This document shows, one piece after another, positions 44,720-56,288 of a stretch of DNA of 64,000 bases. The notes beneath the pieces were generated by a model that was not told the origin of the DNA, ran no database searches, and saw only the letters and a list, made by a program, of their open reading frames with translations. The stretch spans positions 31,443,965-31,507,964 of the forward strand of contig CM026557.1 in NCBI GenBank assembly GCA_015143295.1. The letters run 5' to 3'. This DNA comes from Tetracentron sinense (taxonomy: Eukaryota; Streptophyta; Magnoliopsida; Trochodendrales; Trochodendraceae). The position numbers and the translations under genes are program-made. Positions within the stretch are counted from its first letter, which is position 1. Each line of letters begins with the position of its first letter.

Positions 44720-45509
44720 GGTTTAAAGTAGACATCAGACAAGAAATAACCAAGAGGATCCATTTTCACCATTACAAGGCTACTTAAAACTTAAGCTTAG
44801 ATTTTAATCCATTTTCATAGAGCAATAAAAATGATGGAGATCAGATCTTGGTTGAGTCAAGTGAATTTGGTTTTGTGCCGTGTCTGTGTGTGTATGTGTG
44901 TTGTGTAGTATGTGCCTGTGTTTGTGTGTTACAAAAAAAAAAAATTTCAAATTGAATAATAGGTTCCACATACCAATCTAATCTCCCATTTATATAGAGC
45001 TAGATTTTTTCAAATATGACGAGTCCTATCTCAATCTTTTCCTCACAAGGCCTACACCTAGGATTAGAAGACTAACTCACTTTACATGTAGAGTCCCCAT
45101 ATTGGGTGAGAATTCCACCCACCAAGAATGCTCATGGTATAAAAAAGATATCCCCTAAAAAATACACAGTCCAGGAGAAGTATTCAGAGAACAAACTCAC
45201 AATTCAAATGTTCGCAATTCAAATGTACAATTCTTACTCACAATTCAAAGAAACCCAAAAAAAATGCAAAAAACAATTTTTCTGCTTGTTAGCAAACAGG
45301 CCAAACCAACCACAAAAAATATCCAGGACATCTAGTCTACCACAAAAGAATTACGGTGTAATCATTTCTTACCCGTAAAATGATTCAAATATGAGAAGAA
45401 AAAAAAAGATAAAGGAAACAGGACAAAAAGAAAAAAGGCAAGACCAGAAACACAAATCCCAAAGTAAAAGCCTATTAGCAGTAAAAAAAAAAAACCTGTT
45501 ATCTGAATT
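44720..45509. other. Spacer downstream of the host gene
   Basis: AT-rich sequence with a TGTGTG-rich patch (44886-44930) and an A-run. The last part should include the 3' untranslated region of the minus-strand gene ending at 45510. I could not fix a poly(A) signal. Confidence 0.4.
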
Positions 45510-48500
45510 TCATTCCAGAATGAATTCTTGTGTGGACTTGGGACTGAAGAGAATGTCGAACGATTTGTTGCTTAAGCTATCTTTTAGGATTGTGATCTGA
45601 CCTTCTTTGAGAAGTACATCTTCATCAAGGGCCTCTATCTTCTTCTTCAATAAGTTAACCTCAGAGTTCAGTAACATGTTCTTCTCGCTGTACTGCTTCA
45701 CTTCCTCCCACATCAAATCTCTCTCCTCGGAAACTTTTGGCAGTATCCCCCTCATGATCGTTAACTCTTTTGTACAATCTTGCAGGTCACATTTAAGCCG
45801 GTTTATGTTCTCATCCTTCTTCAATACCTGTTAGTGGTTAACTCATTTGATCATTAACAAGCAACACAAATAGGAAGCAGTCACCATTACCCTCTAATTA
45901 CATATTATCTAATTAAATACTAATAGTAGAAAGGCAAAACCCTAAGTGTGGTTAGAAAAGCTTCCCATTGACTGGTGGTCTTGATCTCTTTAAAGCGTAC
46001 CACATGTAGTCCTATAGAGAAATTGTGATCAGAGATGCCCTTAAAAGACTCCAGAACTATTAAGGAAATATTTTTTCTGTTTTAATTTGCAGATTTTTCC
46101 TTACTATCGGTCTGTAAGTTCTTTGGTTAACCAGTCATCTCAGGTTAAGCATCACTTGCTGTATATATTCTATATTTTTTCTGCGAATTTATATGTTTGT
46201 CACCCTCTGTTTTAGATACATTTCTGTTCCGTATGCTCTAAATATCAGTAATAATACATTTGCAAAAGAAGAAAATTCCTCTTTCGGTAATTGTTCTCCT
46301 TTGGTAAAGAAATTATGTTTCTGATGTTTTGGAAGTATAAAAGCTAGCCTAGTTCATGCATTCATCCTAAACATGGACTTCATGTCTGTTGCATTTTGTG
46401 TTTGTTGAATTTGTTCTGTTTATTTATATCTCTGAAGCAAAGATAAGATTCGCTGGATCCTGGTTGCTTCCTCATTTTCAGAAATTTACATACTTTCATC
46501 TCATTGTTCTTGCATCCAATATAAATCACGTGAATGTTTTGTAGCCAATATTTTGCTAATACAGAGCTAATTTAAAAATGACACAAGGATTCTATGAGAG
46601 TCCTTTCCCGCCACTTCTGGAAAATACTGTTCTCTCATTTTAGTCGTAAAAAAAATAAAAGTTTTCTTATGTCATATTATAATGTTTACACGTTCAAGGT
46701 AATCTAGCCTTTCTACGTCTCTTTGATATGCATTCTGTAAATGTATCATGCCTGATTTCTTACATAATTTTTATTAGTAGTATACTTCGTCAATCAGGGT
46801 AGTTAAAGCGTCCAGGCGATAGGGTTCCCTAGGCGATGCCTAGGTAACCAAATTTACTTTATTAATTAAATTAATAAGATATGCATTTCATTGAAAATAA
46901 AGAGTAGAAATTGAAAATAAAGCATAAAAATAAGACTTAGTATGTCATTACAAAAAATAAAGAGCATAGTAAAAAAGGCAGAGAAAGATCAAAATGCAGA
47001 ATCCTAGACAAAAATCTGTTATGTAACCAATGTTTTCTTATACACAATGTCCCAAACACGCACTATATACATAGTTCTTCTAAATAATATTCAACACTCG
47101 GGCACATTGTAACTAGCTCAATAGTGCTCACGAGATCTCGTCTTATGAATGCCCGCCTAGACTCCAATTAGGTGACAGGGGGTCCTGGGCCTCCTGGCTA
47201 GGTGAGGCAATGGGCTAGGCATTGCCTAGGCGACCTAATGACTACACTGGGGTCAATCACGCTCTGAGGTCTCGACGTCTCGTCAAGAGGTTTCAACAAG
47301 GCACTAGTGAGATAGCTTATTCCTATGCATCACAGGTCACACTTGGGAAAACAAAGATTAGCTATGGCGGCATAAAGAGCCTTTATCCAGCAGGGCCATT
47401 ACTCTTTATCTTGAAAGAATTTGACATCAAGTTCGATGATAATTGATAAATAGTCTTGCAATGTGTTTCTTGTTTCAGAATCTGTTTTCAATATGGATTT
47501 TCATTTTAGTCTTTTCTATTACTTAATAGTTAATACTATGGTAGAGTTGCTTCTTCTCCTGTTGCCACATAGGACCACCCCTTCATGCCACTTTTCAAGC
47601 CACGTAGGATTAGATGAAGAAGAATCAGTAAGTCGAGATGGGTTTCTGACCAAGGAGGAAGCACCGAAAAAGGAATCTCCTTGTGCCAGATTGGATGCTA
47701 ATCTTGAGGATGCAACGGCGACAAGAGCGTGAGAATCGAAGATCTGTTTTTTCTTTTTTCTTTTTCTCCCCACTTCATTGAGATTGAGATCTCTGATCCT
47801 TTTTTTTTTCCTGATCAGGTTGTTCAGGACTTCGACAACATCAGAGGTTAACAGCAAATGGGAAGAGAAGTTCAAGATCGATTTAATGTTGAGGAATCTT
47901 CATTTAGTATCCACATAAGATATTCGTTGATATTTCCTTGCACAAGTCTCAAGAAGATTGTATTTCCTACATGCTCCTCCATTGAAATCATCTGCAGAAA
48001 GGGATGGTGTGATTAACTTTCTATCAAATCCTAAATATATGACCACAGTATGCATTCAGTATGTTTTGCTATTTTGTTTGGATTGTAGATTTTCTTTGTT
48101 GTTGCCACCCTTGTAATTTCTTCAAATCAGTTAACATCATTGAGTTGCAGCTTGCAATTGAGTTAGTATGTGGGTGGAACCGTCAAAACCTGCAATGACT
48201 ACAGTTCAAAGAGTTGGCACAAGTTTATGAGGTTCTGATCGATCTAGAGAAACGTGATATTTATGATCAAATGGCAAGGACGCACTCAAGGAAGGGATGG
48301 GTGGAGGAGTAGGTCTGTTCTTCAGTTAGTTAATGTATTCTAAAGTATCTTCAGTTGGGGATGTTTTTGTCATTCTTGATTCTATTTAGCCTAATGTGAA
48401 GTCCACCATATTGTATTTAGCATTGTTGATTGAAATCTAAGATGAAAATTTTCTAAGGGGTATTTGTTTGACTTTAGGTTGGGTTATTTTGTGGTTAATG

Positions 48501-51500
48501 AAGTTTTTTTTCGTAAAAAGACAAGAAAAAAAAAATTGAACTGTTTTACAAACATAGTTGTCAAAACGACTAGGCGACTTGAGGCGATAGACCCCATGGA
48601 CGCTTGAGGCACCCGAGGTGTCGCCCGTTGAACTTTTTGCTATAGAAATCCCTCCATTATGAAATCTATGGATAATGCATTTCCTTGAATAAGAGGCCCT
48701 CCAATTCATATAAATTGCAAAATCTTCATTATCAAGATGCACTTTAATCGAACCATCCTTGGAGACAATTCTAAGAATAATAAAAGAGAATTTCAAGTGT
48801 TGAAAAAAAAAAGAACATAAAAAACAAAGTCTACAATGACTAGAAAGGGGGAGAGAGGGATTGTGACTTGTGAGGGATAAAAAATTGAAAGAAACAACAA
48901 TCTACATGACAGACGGATAAGAGAGGGAGAGATAGAAGAGAAGAGGGAGAGTGTAGGATTGAATAAAAAATAAATAAATAGCCTGACACTCTATGTGACA
49001 CCAAACAAGGGGCAGAGAGGGAGAGGTCGTACCTCTTACTCTCATTTCTTCTTTCTTCTCGATTATACTAAAAAAAAGTAATTAAAAACATATAATTATA
49101 GGGCATATAGTTATTTAAATTATAAAAGACCCTTTTAAATATGATTTATGAGAGTTTCTATGGCCATTAGAAGGAATTTGGGGTATTTAAAGGCCTTTTT
49201 GAGCGAGAGAGAGGAAAGGTTAACATAAGGAAAACATAATTGACACTGTTCGTCTCTACTTTGTCTTCAATCTACAAACATTTATTTTTTGTTGAATATA
49301 CAAACTCTAACATATTAAATGGTAAAAGACATGAGAAGTATATAAAATAGCATGCTCTTTGTTTACCAAACTACCATATTCAAATAAAATAAATTTTGAT
49401 ATCATTAAACAATAATAATAATACATATATCAGATTTTTTAATTTTGACCGCCTAGGCGGCTGGTCGCCTGAGCCCAGCAAAGCTTCTGGTCACCTTTAA
49501 CAACTATGTTTACAAATATCCACATATGATTATATGTCCAAAAATTATCACACACTCAATAGTCAATGCAAAATGGAATTCCTTTCTTCTGACTTTGATA
49601 AAACATGTTGTTTCTGTGGTTGAAATTCACAATGTCAAAGGAATGGGTTTGTCCTAAGTCCTGACTCCCCCTCCAACCCACACACGTGTACTATTTGTTT
49701 AAATGCCACGGAAACAAAAACCATTTTCAAGACTTATTTTGATCTCAAACATTGTGACCTTAAATTTCCAGCAAAGTAGGAGACAAAATAGTCGAGAAAG
49801 TCAAAGACTAATCCTGATTATGGCAAGCATTTTCTCAAATAATTCATCAAGAAAACTACCAGATTGAAACAGTACATAATAATTCATCCCCCACCTCACA
49901 CCACGTTTTCAAATTTGCTTGCATTGTTTACCGGGTAAATTTTGGACAAATTATTCTTATGTTTTTCCTTTCCATTTTTCACTTTGGATATATTCTAGAT
50001 CAGATCGTTTATATTTCTTATCATATATAAAGAAACAAATTTAATTTGTAGATGCTGCCTAATGAGGTAATAGTACTCCATTTGGTATTTGCCTTGACCC
50101 TTTGGTGGGAGGACGGCTAGGGATCATCATTTGCTCAATTCTCAAAAATGATATTTTCTGATTTTTTTTCAACATCCGTGCATCGCACGGGGCCTTCACT
50201 TATTATCATCCTATATTGTAGGTTATGCTTAATGGTTAAGCATACTTGTGCAGACTGCAGAAACGAAAATAATTAATTAGCGATCAAGTTGGCTTCCAAA
50301 GCCGACCTTAACATCTGCAACAGTTTCTAGGCAATAGACAAATGGATTCACCACTTACCAGATGAATGCACCACTTAACAAAGATTGCATCTCCTCCTTT
50401 GCTGTCCTCAAGATCTTATGCATGACCATGGGCGGAGCCATGGGGCTGCTGACAGCCCTGAATTTTTGAATTATAATATATTTAACAAGGCATAACCATG
50501 GGTATAGGCAGCCCCCCCTGAACTTTTGACAAAAAACTTTTATAATATATTATTTAATAGGACATAGTCATGGGGCAAGGGGGACAATTTCTCCTTGTCC
50601 CATAAACAAGGAGAAACAACACCTATAGGATATATACGAAATTTATGGGCGAGATAGCAAACGAACTTGGTCCTCAAAAACATTTCTCAAGACTTAAGCC
50701 CCTAAACCCCACACACCCCTAGACCCAAAATATTTCGTACATGCCTAAATCGTTCTCCACAAAAACCCATCAAATGACACTAAGATTATAAATCGACCAT
50801 CCCTTGCCCCCACCTACAAGAAAATTTATCTCTGCCCCTGTGCATGACATTTTGAAATATAAATGTAATAACTTATTCAGACTTTTGAGTTTTGACCACA
50901 ATAATACTGCTGTGGAGAGTTCCTTATCTCACCTGTATCTGGGGCCCTGGGCAGACAGGTGATATTGGTGATGATTTCGAATGCTGGACAGGATTTTGTG
51001 AATCTTCGCCTAACCCTAATGGGACTGTCCTCTAATATTGGTATTTTTTCTTCTTTTACATCCTGACTTTAGTTTTCTTTTATTTACAATCCGAGACATT
51101 TTGACTTGTTTTAGTTAAATGTTCGATCATCATACTTAAGTCACTAATTTCAGTTAATCTCATGTTAGAGATCCATCAAGGGCTCTGTTTGATACTGATT
51201 GTGTTAAGGTATTATTTATGACTCTTTTCTATCAGGGTCATTTTTGTGTACAGGATTTGGGTAGATGTACTCATGTATAAAATTATAGATGTCCATTCAA
51301 GAGAAAAAAAAAACCCAAAAAAAAAACACATTACAACACATCCATCTAAGCAAAACAACAAATTAATAAACAGAGAAGGAAATCTCAAACACAGAAACAA
51401 AAAACAAGCATACCATGTTCAAAAAACTGAGAGAAAGGATCCACAAACACACAAAAGAATAAGATGTTCCCCCCATTCTCTTGTTATTTTTCTTCTCTTC

Positions 51501-54500
51501 ATTCTTACTCAAAACCCTAGAATCATCTACGCTTTCAATTTGGTAAAAGATCCACATGAAGATCCACTGGGAAGGATGAAAGAAAAAACTAAGAAGAACC
51601 CAAGGGTTGAAGTCATCTGGCCGTACAACTGACATCAGCTCTACCCCCTCCCCCTTTCAATACACCTTGGTTTGGGTTTTTGTGAAGGTATTCCTCCCCT
51701 TGTTCTATAGTATTTTTCGTAGAGTTTTTTTAGGCTATTTGGAGTGTTTAAAACAATGTTACCTAGTTCGTCGGTTCACTTGGTTCGAATTCAGGTTCGC
51801 AGTTCGCAATTCGCCACTCTACAGTGAATTCCGGTTCGCTAGGGGAAGGATGAGATAATTCGTTTTTCGGTTCGCTTAGATTCTTTAGTTTTGTTCGCTA
51901 GCTTGGTTCGCTACTTAAGCATGAAAACAAAATAAATATTATAAAAATATATCTTTTTAAGCATGTAAACAATATAATACAAATACTTATTTGAAAAATA
52001 ATAATAATAAATATCTTTTTATGAACGATTTGTGAACTCAAAATATAAATTTGCCAAACCTAATAACAAATATCAGTGAATTTGAATAAAAAATTAGAAA
52101 AACTAAGATTGTTTTGAAACCACTATGTGGTTCGCTCAATTTCACGAACCAAACCGAACTGAACCACGAACTAGTTCGGGTTCGCTCAATTCGCGGTTCG
52201 CTATAGCATGTAGCGAACTTGGTAACCCTGGTTTAAAACCCTAAGCTTCATGGTATTCCTCCCCATGAAGCATGTTCATGGGATTCTTTGTCCTGGATTG
52301 ATTAATATTTGGGAGAAGATGAAAATGATCTTATTGAGTTTGGATGAAATTGAAGGAGTTGTGATTTTCGGTTGGTGAGTCACCCAAAAGCATCAAGAAA
52401 GGTCCAGCATATTTTTTTTATATGATCAGCGGTCTCATTTATGCTATGCCCTGCACCGTGTTCGTGTGTGTTTGGTGAGCTTTCTTCACTTCAGCGCCAT
52501 GCGCTTTGCTTCGCTTTATATATAGAAGAGAGAGACCGTTTCCTTGAGAGTGAAAAGCAAGTGCAAGCGATAGAAAGGATAGTCTACCTAGCAACCTAGA
52601 TACAAGGAGAGGGAAGCCCGGGGCGCAGTCCTGTCATTAATTAAGAAGATCTAATTATTTAGAGTGGTATAAATCAACAAAGATGTTCATTGGATCTGGA
52701 TACCTCCAAGGTCTAGCCACACTTAGGATCCAATAAGATTTGGACACGTAAACCTAGCCGTCCATATGGCCCAACACGCCGCCCATCGGTCCAATAAGGC
52801 GTGCCACCCATTTTGACCAATGGGATGCGCCCACCCATTTTGACCAATGGGTTGCACCTCCCATTTCTACCAAAGGGATGTGCCGCCCATTGCAACCAAT
52901 GAGATGCACCACTTGTTTTGACCAATGGCATACACCTCCCATTTCCACAAATGGGACGCACTGTTCATTTCGCCCAATGACGTGCGAGCTTCTAGAAGGA
53001 TCCACTGGTTTATGAATAACCCAGTTAAAACCCTCTAATTTAAATCAAACCAACACACCAGACCTACATATCTACAGGAAATATAAAAGTATGCACATAT
53101 AAATACATGAGAACAGATAATAATTCTATTAGCAGAATTAATGGTTATATAATTGCAGCCTCACCTGAAGTTCCAGATCCTTCATCTTGTGGGTCACACA
53201 GGAAAGGGTATCTAGTGCACTTTGGACTTCACATCTGAGGATGTCATGACCCCTTACGGCCGTTGCCAGCTCAGCTTGCAGTTGCTCAACTTCCAGCTCT
53301 TTCGAACACAACTTTTCTCGCAATACGCTTGTTAGTAGAGTTTCTGCCTTGAACTCAAATCCTATATAATCCTATATAAACAAACAACAATCCATAACAA
53401 TATGCTGGAATTAGAAATAGGACAGGTGACTTACTAAATTGGAAAGCACATACTTCGAAGGTAAGTTACCAACTACGGTCCGCGTTCAGACTATTTATTT
53501 AACTATGGTACACGTTCAATCTATTTATTTAAGAATAGCAGTTCTAAGAATAAATTTAAGCATTGATTTACCTCTAAGGCCTGACCATTCAGTTTCACTG
53601 ATTTACCCCCCTCCGTGCACTGAGATTGAGATTCCCAAGCAACTGGATTGGACTTCTCATTCAAAACTGCAGCTATTGTCTGCAAACTTCTTGTTAAATT
53701 TTCAATTCCCCTCTTGAAACTCTGGACTTTCATATCAGACTCCACAACAAAATACCCATCTAATCCGTTCTTGTTAGCTTCTATACCCTGCTCAGTGCCT
53801 GGATTAAGTTCAAGTATTTGGCCACTTTGCCCCTTCACGAATTCCAGTAATTTTGCACAGAGAAGGGTGCTCTCGTTGAGCAACAAGATTCCTTGATTTT
53901 GTAAGCAGTCAACACGGGCCCACAACTCCTGATCTAGCTTGAAGGAAGAAGACCCAACCTCTTTTCCACTGCCTCGTAAGCGGTCCAGTAAATTAATATT
54001 CTCGTGCCGAAGGGACTCAACTTGAAGCCTGGAAGATTCTACTTCCCTTCTCAAAATCTGCTCCACCCCCGTCAACCTTACCTGCTCCATTTTCAATTTA
54101 TCCACATGATTATCAAACTTCTCTGACGATTGCTTCTTTTCAATTTCCTCAATAAGTCCTTGTCTCAATCCACTGATTGTCCTCTCTTGTTCGCTGCAGG
54201 TCCTCTGTAATCTTGTAATTGTCTTCTGCAACTCCTTGTTTTCCTTCTCCTTCTCCTTGTAGTTTCTTCGGATGCAATTTCCATCTTCTTCAGATGCACT
54301 GAACTGTTCTTGCAGCTCGGACAGAGTTTTCCGAAGATTTTGGTTCTCCATTGTTGTTTCTTCCAGGCTTGTCGCCAGGTCCTTATGTTGTAGCTCTGAA
54401 TGCGCTAGCCTGTCTCTGCTCTCCACTTCCCTGCAGTTAAGGGAAGAGACTTCTCTTTGGAGCGAGACATTCTGCTCTGCCAGCTCCCTCACCCGTTCTC

Positions 54501-56174
54501 GTAGCCTCTGTTCTTCAGACTGGTATTTCTCGAGCTTGAACGACCAGTCACTTGACCTTCTGTCTAACTCCTTCTCCAGTCCTGACTGCAACTCATTCTT
54601 CTCCTTCTCCAGTCGCCGGGTTTGTGAGTCCAACTCAACTTTTGCTACTCTGAGAGCTTCTTTAGAAGAGGCCCTCTCAGCAATTCGACACTGTAATTGG
54701 TCCAAAACATCAAGAGCCAAGTTTCTCTGCTCCACGGTGAGGTTTCTAATTTTTTGAAGCAAAGCTGATACACTATACCCTCTATCTCGAATAAGGTTCT
54801 CCTGCTCAAGCTCTTCAGAAAGAAACACAACCCTCTCTTCAGCTTCCTTTGCTTTTCCACATAAGTCCACATCTACGTCCTCTTCCCATTGGACCGAGTA
54901 CAGACCCCCAGGAGGATCTCGAAGCAAATGGTTTTGTTTTTGGGAGGCATAGATTTCCTCCCCATGACATCCATTGATGGCATCATAAGGCCCATTTGGT
55001 AGACAACTTTTTTGAGCAACCCCACCTGAACTTGAACTGGGGTGTGGGTCCAAGTAATCCTCAAATATATCTTCAACCGTGGTTGGGGTGTCGGGGTCAA
55101 AATCCCTGGAATTTGTTTTGGGTAATAGTAGAGACAGTCTCTCGACCACATTCTTTGCAAGTTCCCGTGGAGATTCACACCCGATTTCATTTCCCGTGCA
55201 ATCTCTGGATGAAAGGCAAGGATGGGTGCTTCTTGTTTCTCTAAATGAACGAGACTTTGGTCTCTCTTTGCTAAAACCTGTTGGTGATGCTGGTGCTGTC
55301 GACTGAACTCGCGGGGGCCGCCAACCACCACCATTTCCGTTACTGGAAGAACTATTCTTGGACCTCAAGTTCCGTTCCTGCTGCTGTTCCCCATCAATAT
55401 AGAGGTCTAGGATCTTGTTTGAAACATGATGCGCGTGAGAGGGCTCATAATTAAGTGGGACTGGAGGAGAGCTATAAGAAGAGTTCCCTGATGAATCGTG
55501 GTAACCTTTAGAGGAAGCGGCAAAACCAGGCTTCTCTACTCCATTTGCCTTTCGAGTAGCCACCCCTCCACCTCGTCTAGTCTTGGACTGCCTCTCGGGA
55601 GTAAGGGTACGGCAGCTATAAAAACCACAAACAATAAACCCAGTGAGAATTAGCGAAGTGAGTGGAAGTGAAATTCAAAAACACTCTCATTGAAGGGAAA
55701 TACAGATGACCTATGTATAATCATAAAATGGAGCTCTAAGACGAGATTAGATCATCAACTAAACACTCCCAAATTTAGGAAACTTGAGAAACATTACCGA
55801 ACTGGATAATCGAAAGATGGCTGAGGTGGAACATTGCTGCTTGAAGAAGGAGATCTACTTTGATCACTTGAACAAGTAAAATTCCTTTGTCCCAGCCCAT
55901 CACTACTGTGAAAGGCTGCTGACGAGAATGAGAGGCTCCTTCTAAGACCTGAACTAGTAACGGAAGTCTGGCTTTCAGAGAGTTGTTTGCGAGGTTTGGA
56001 AAACAAGTCTTTGGGGCTTCGGGAGCTGTTCTCAATCTTCTCGCTGACTTGATTGTTCACTCCCCTTTCCCATGGATTCTCCCAATAAGCCTTCTCATCG
56101 GTAGGAGGTGGAGGAACCGGGTTACTGTTTCCGCTGCTAGATGCAGAAGATCTAAAAAAGAATAGCTTCCTCAT
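45510..56174 (-). CDS. Plant long coiled-coil protein of unknown function (981 aa, 4 coding exons)
   Basis: Coding exons on the minus strand: 56174-55798, 55615-53572, 53371-53165 and 45827-45510. All splice sites are GT-AG and phases match (2946 nt, 981 codons plus TGA). The start MRKLFFFRSSA and end ...FILE fit a conserved plant family as I recall it. Residues ~1-375 are Ser/Pro-rich and probably disordered, with SRSPKDLFSKPRKQ, a TPERQ motif at the exon 1/2 junction, NKILDLYIDGEQQQE and SPRELAKNVVERLS. Residues ~379-670 form a long heptad-rich coiled coil, including the well-kept RRSSDWSFKLEKYQSEEQR. A second coiled coil spans ~815-960 (LCSKELEVEQLQAELA; ILPKVSEERDLMWEEVKQY). No catalytic domain or membrane segment is seen. 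A structural or scaffold role is inferred only. The frame is intact, so the gene is likely functional. Confidence 0.93.
46795..47249. mobile_element. hAT-like non-autonomous element, intronic copy 1
   Basis: Ends CAGGGTAGTTAAAGCG and (inverted) CAGTGTAGTCATTAGG. The flanking octamers TCGTCAAT and GGGTCAAT agree at six of eight positions, consistent with an aged 8-bp hAT target duplication. Near each end are GCCTAGGCG-rich palindromic motifs (46843 and 47216-47232). No transposase is encoded. Confidence 0.65.
48553..49508. mobile_element. hAT-like non-autonomous element, intronic copy 2 (956 bp)
   Basis: Terminal inverted repeats CATAGTTGTCAAA / CATAGTTGTTAAA lie inside an exact 8-bp duplication TTTACAAA (48545-48552 and 49509-49516). 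Subterminal GACTAGGCGACTTGAGGCG and GACCGCCTAGGCGGC motifs link it to copy 1. The interior is AT-rich and non-coding. Confidence 0.88.
51754..52230. mobile_element. hAT-like non-autonomous element, intronic copy 3 (477 bp)
   Basis: Ends CAATGTTACCTAGTTCG and (inverted) CAGGGTTACCAAGTTCG, flanked by an exact 8-bp duplication GTTTAAAA (51746-51753 and 52231-52238). The subterminal parts are dense in GGTTCGC/GCGAACC repeats in inverted arrangement (51770-51900 and 52130-52215). Non-coding. Confidence 0.9.
52770..52990. repeat. 26-bp minisatellite, about eight units
   Basis: Units of the form CCAATGGGATGCGCC(A)CCCATTTTGA repeat with a regular 26-bp period from about 52791 (next near 52817, 52843, 52870 and 52895). 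They lie about 200 bp inside the last intron from exon 3. The ORFs on the minus strand with GRNGRCNPLVKMGG-like repeats are by-products. Confidence 0.9.
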
Positions 56175-56288
56175 ATGTAAATCCTCAACTGGAATAGCTT
56201 ACTGTAGCGCATGGAATTCTTCTCAAAAGATTCAAGAAACCTCTTCTAAACTTATCGTCAATGTCAAGCTCCAAACAGGATGGGATTC
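56175..56288 (-). other. Probable 5'UTR part contiguous with the start codon
   Basis: Upstream of the ATG, the minus strand shows a good acceptor (CAACATCTGCAG|GAATCCC, exon starting at 56288) with no coding frame before the ATG. A 5'UTR exon spliced here is likely, so the leader would be about 114 nt plus the distal exon. Not proven without transcripts. Confidence 0.5.

Larger units (their letters stand above)
45828..53164 (-). other. Last intron of the coiled-coil gene, 7.3 kb
   Basis: The donor is CAG|GTGAGG at 53165/53164 and the acceptor is ACAG|GTATTG at 45828/45827. It is about 40 times longer than the gene's other coding introns (182 and 200 bp). Three hAT-like elements with 8-bp duplications (46795, 48553, 51754), a minisatellite (52770-52990), a CCGTGCATCGCACGG palindrome (50175-50190) and two related CATGGGGC...GCAGCCC patches (50440-50600) account for part of its length. 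The stretches 45900-46790, 47260-48540, 49520-51740 and 52240-52760 show no supported gene. Confidence 0.85.

Noticed and set aside
47222-47875. Possible extra exon or gene in the long intron (74-118 codon ORFs)
   Set aside because: No conserved motif; the upstream part overlaps a hAT-like element end, and splice sites joining exon 3 to exon 4 already keep the frame.
50160-50200. Helitron 3' end near the CCGTGCATCGCACGG hairpin
   Set aside because: There is a palindrome but no CTRRT terminus at the right distance, and no 5' TC end or Rep/helicase sequence was seen.
54272-55334. Long ORFs opposite or shifted to the coiled-coil exon (161 and 153 codons)
   Set aside because: Shadow frames of exon 2, rich in Ser/Leu as expected from the antisense of a coiled coil.
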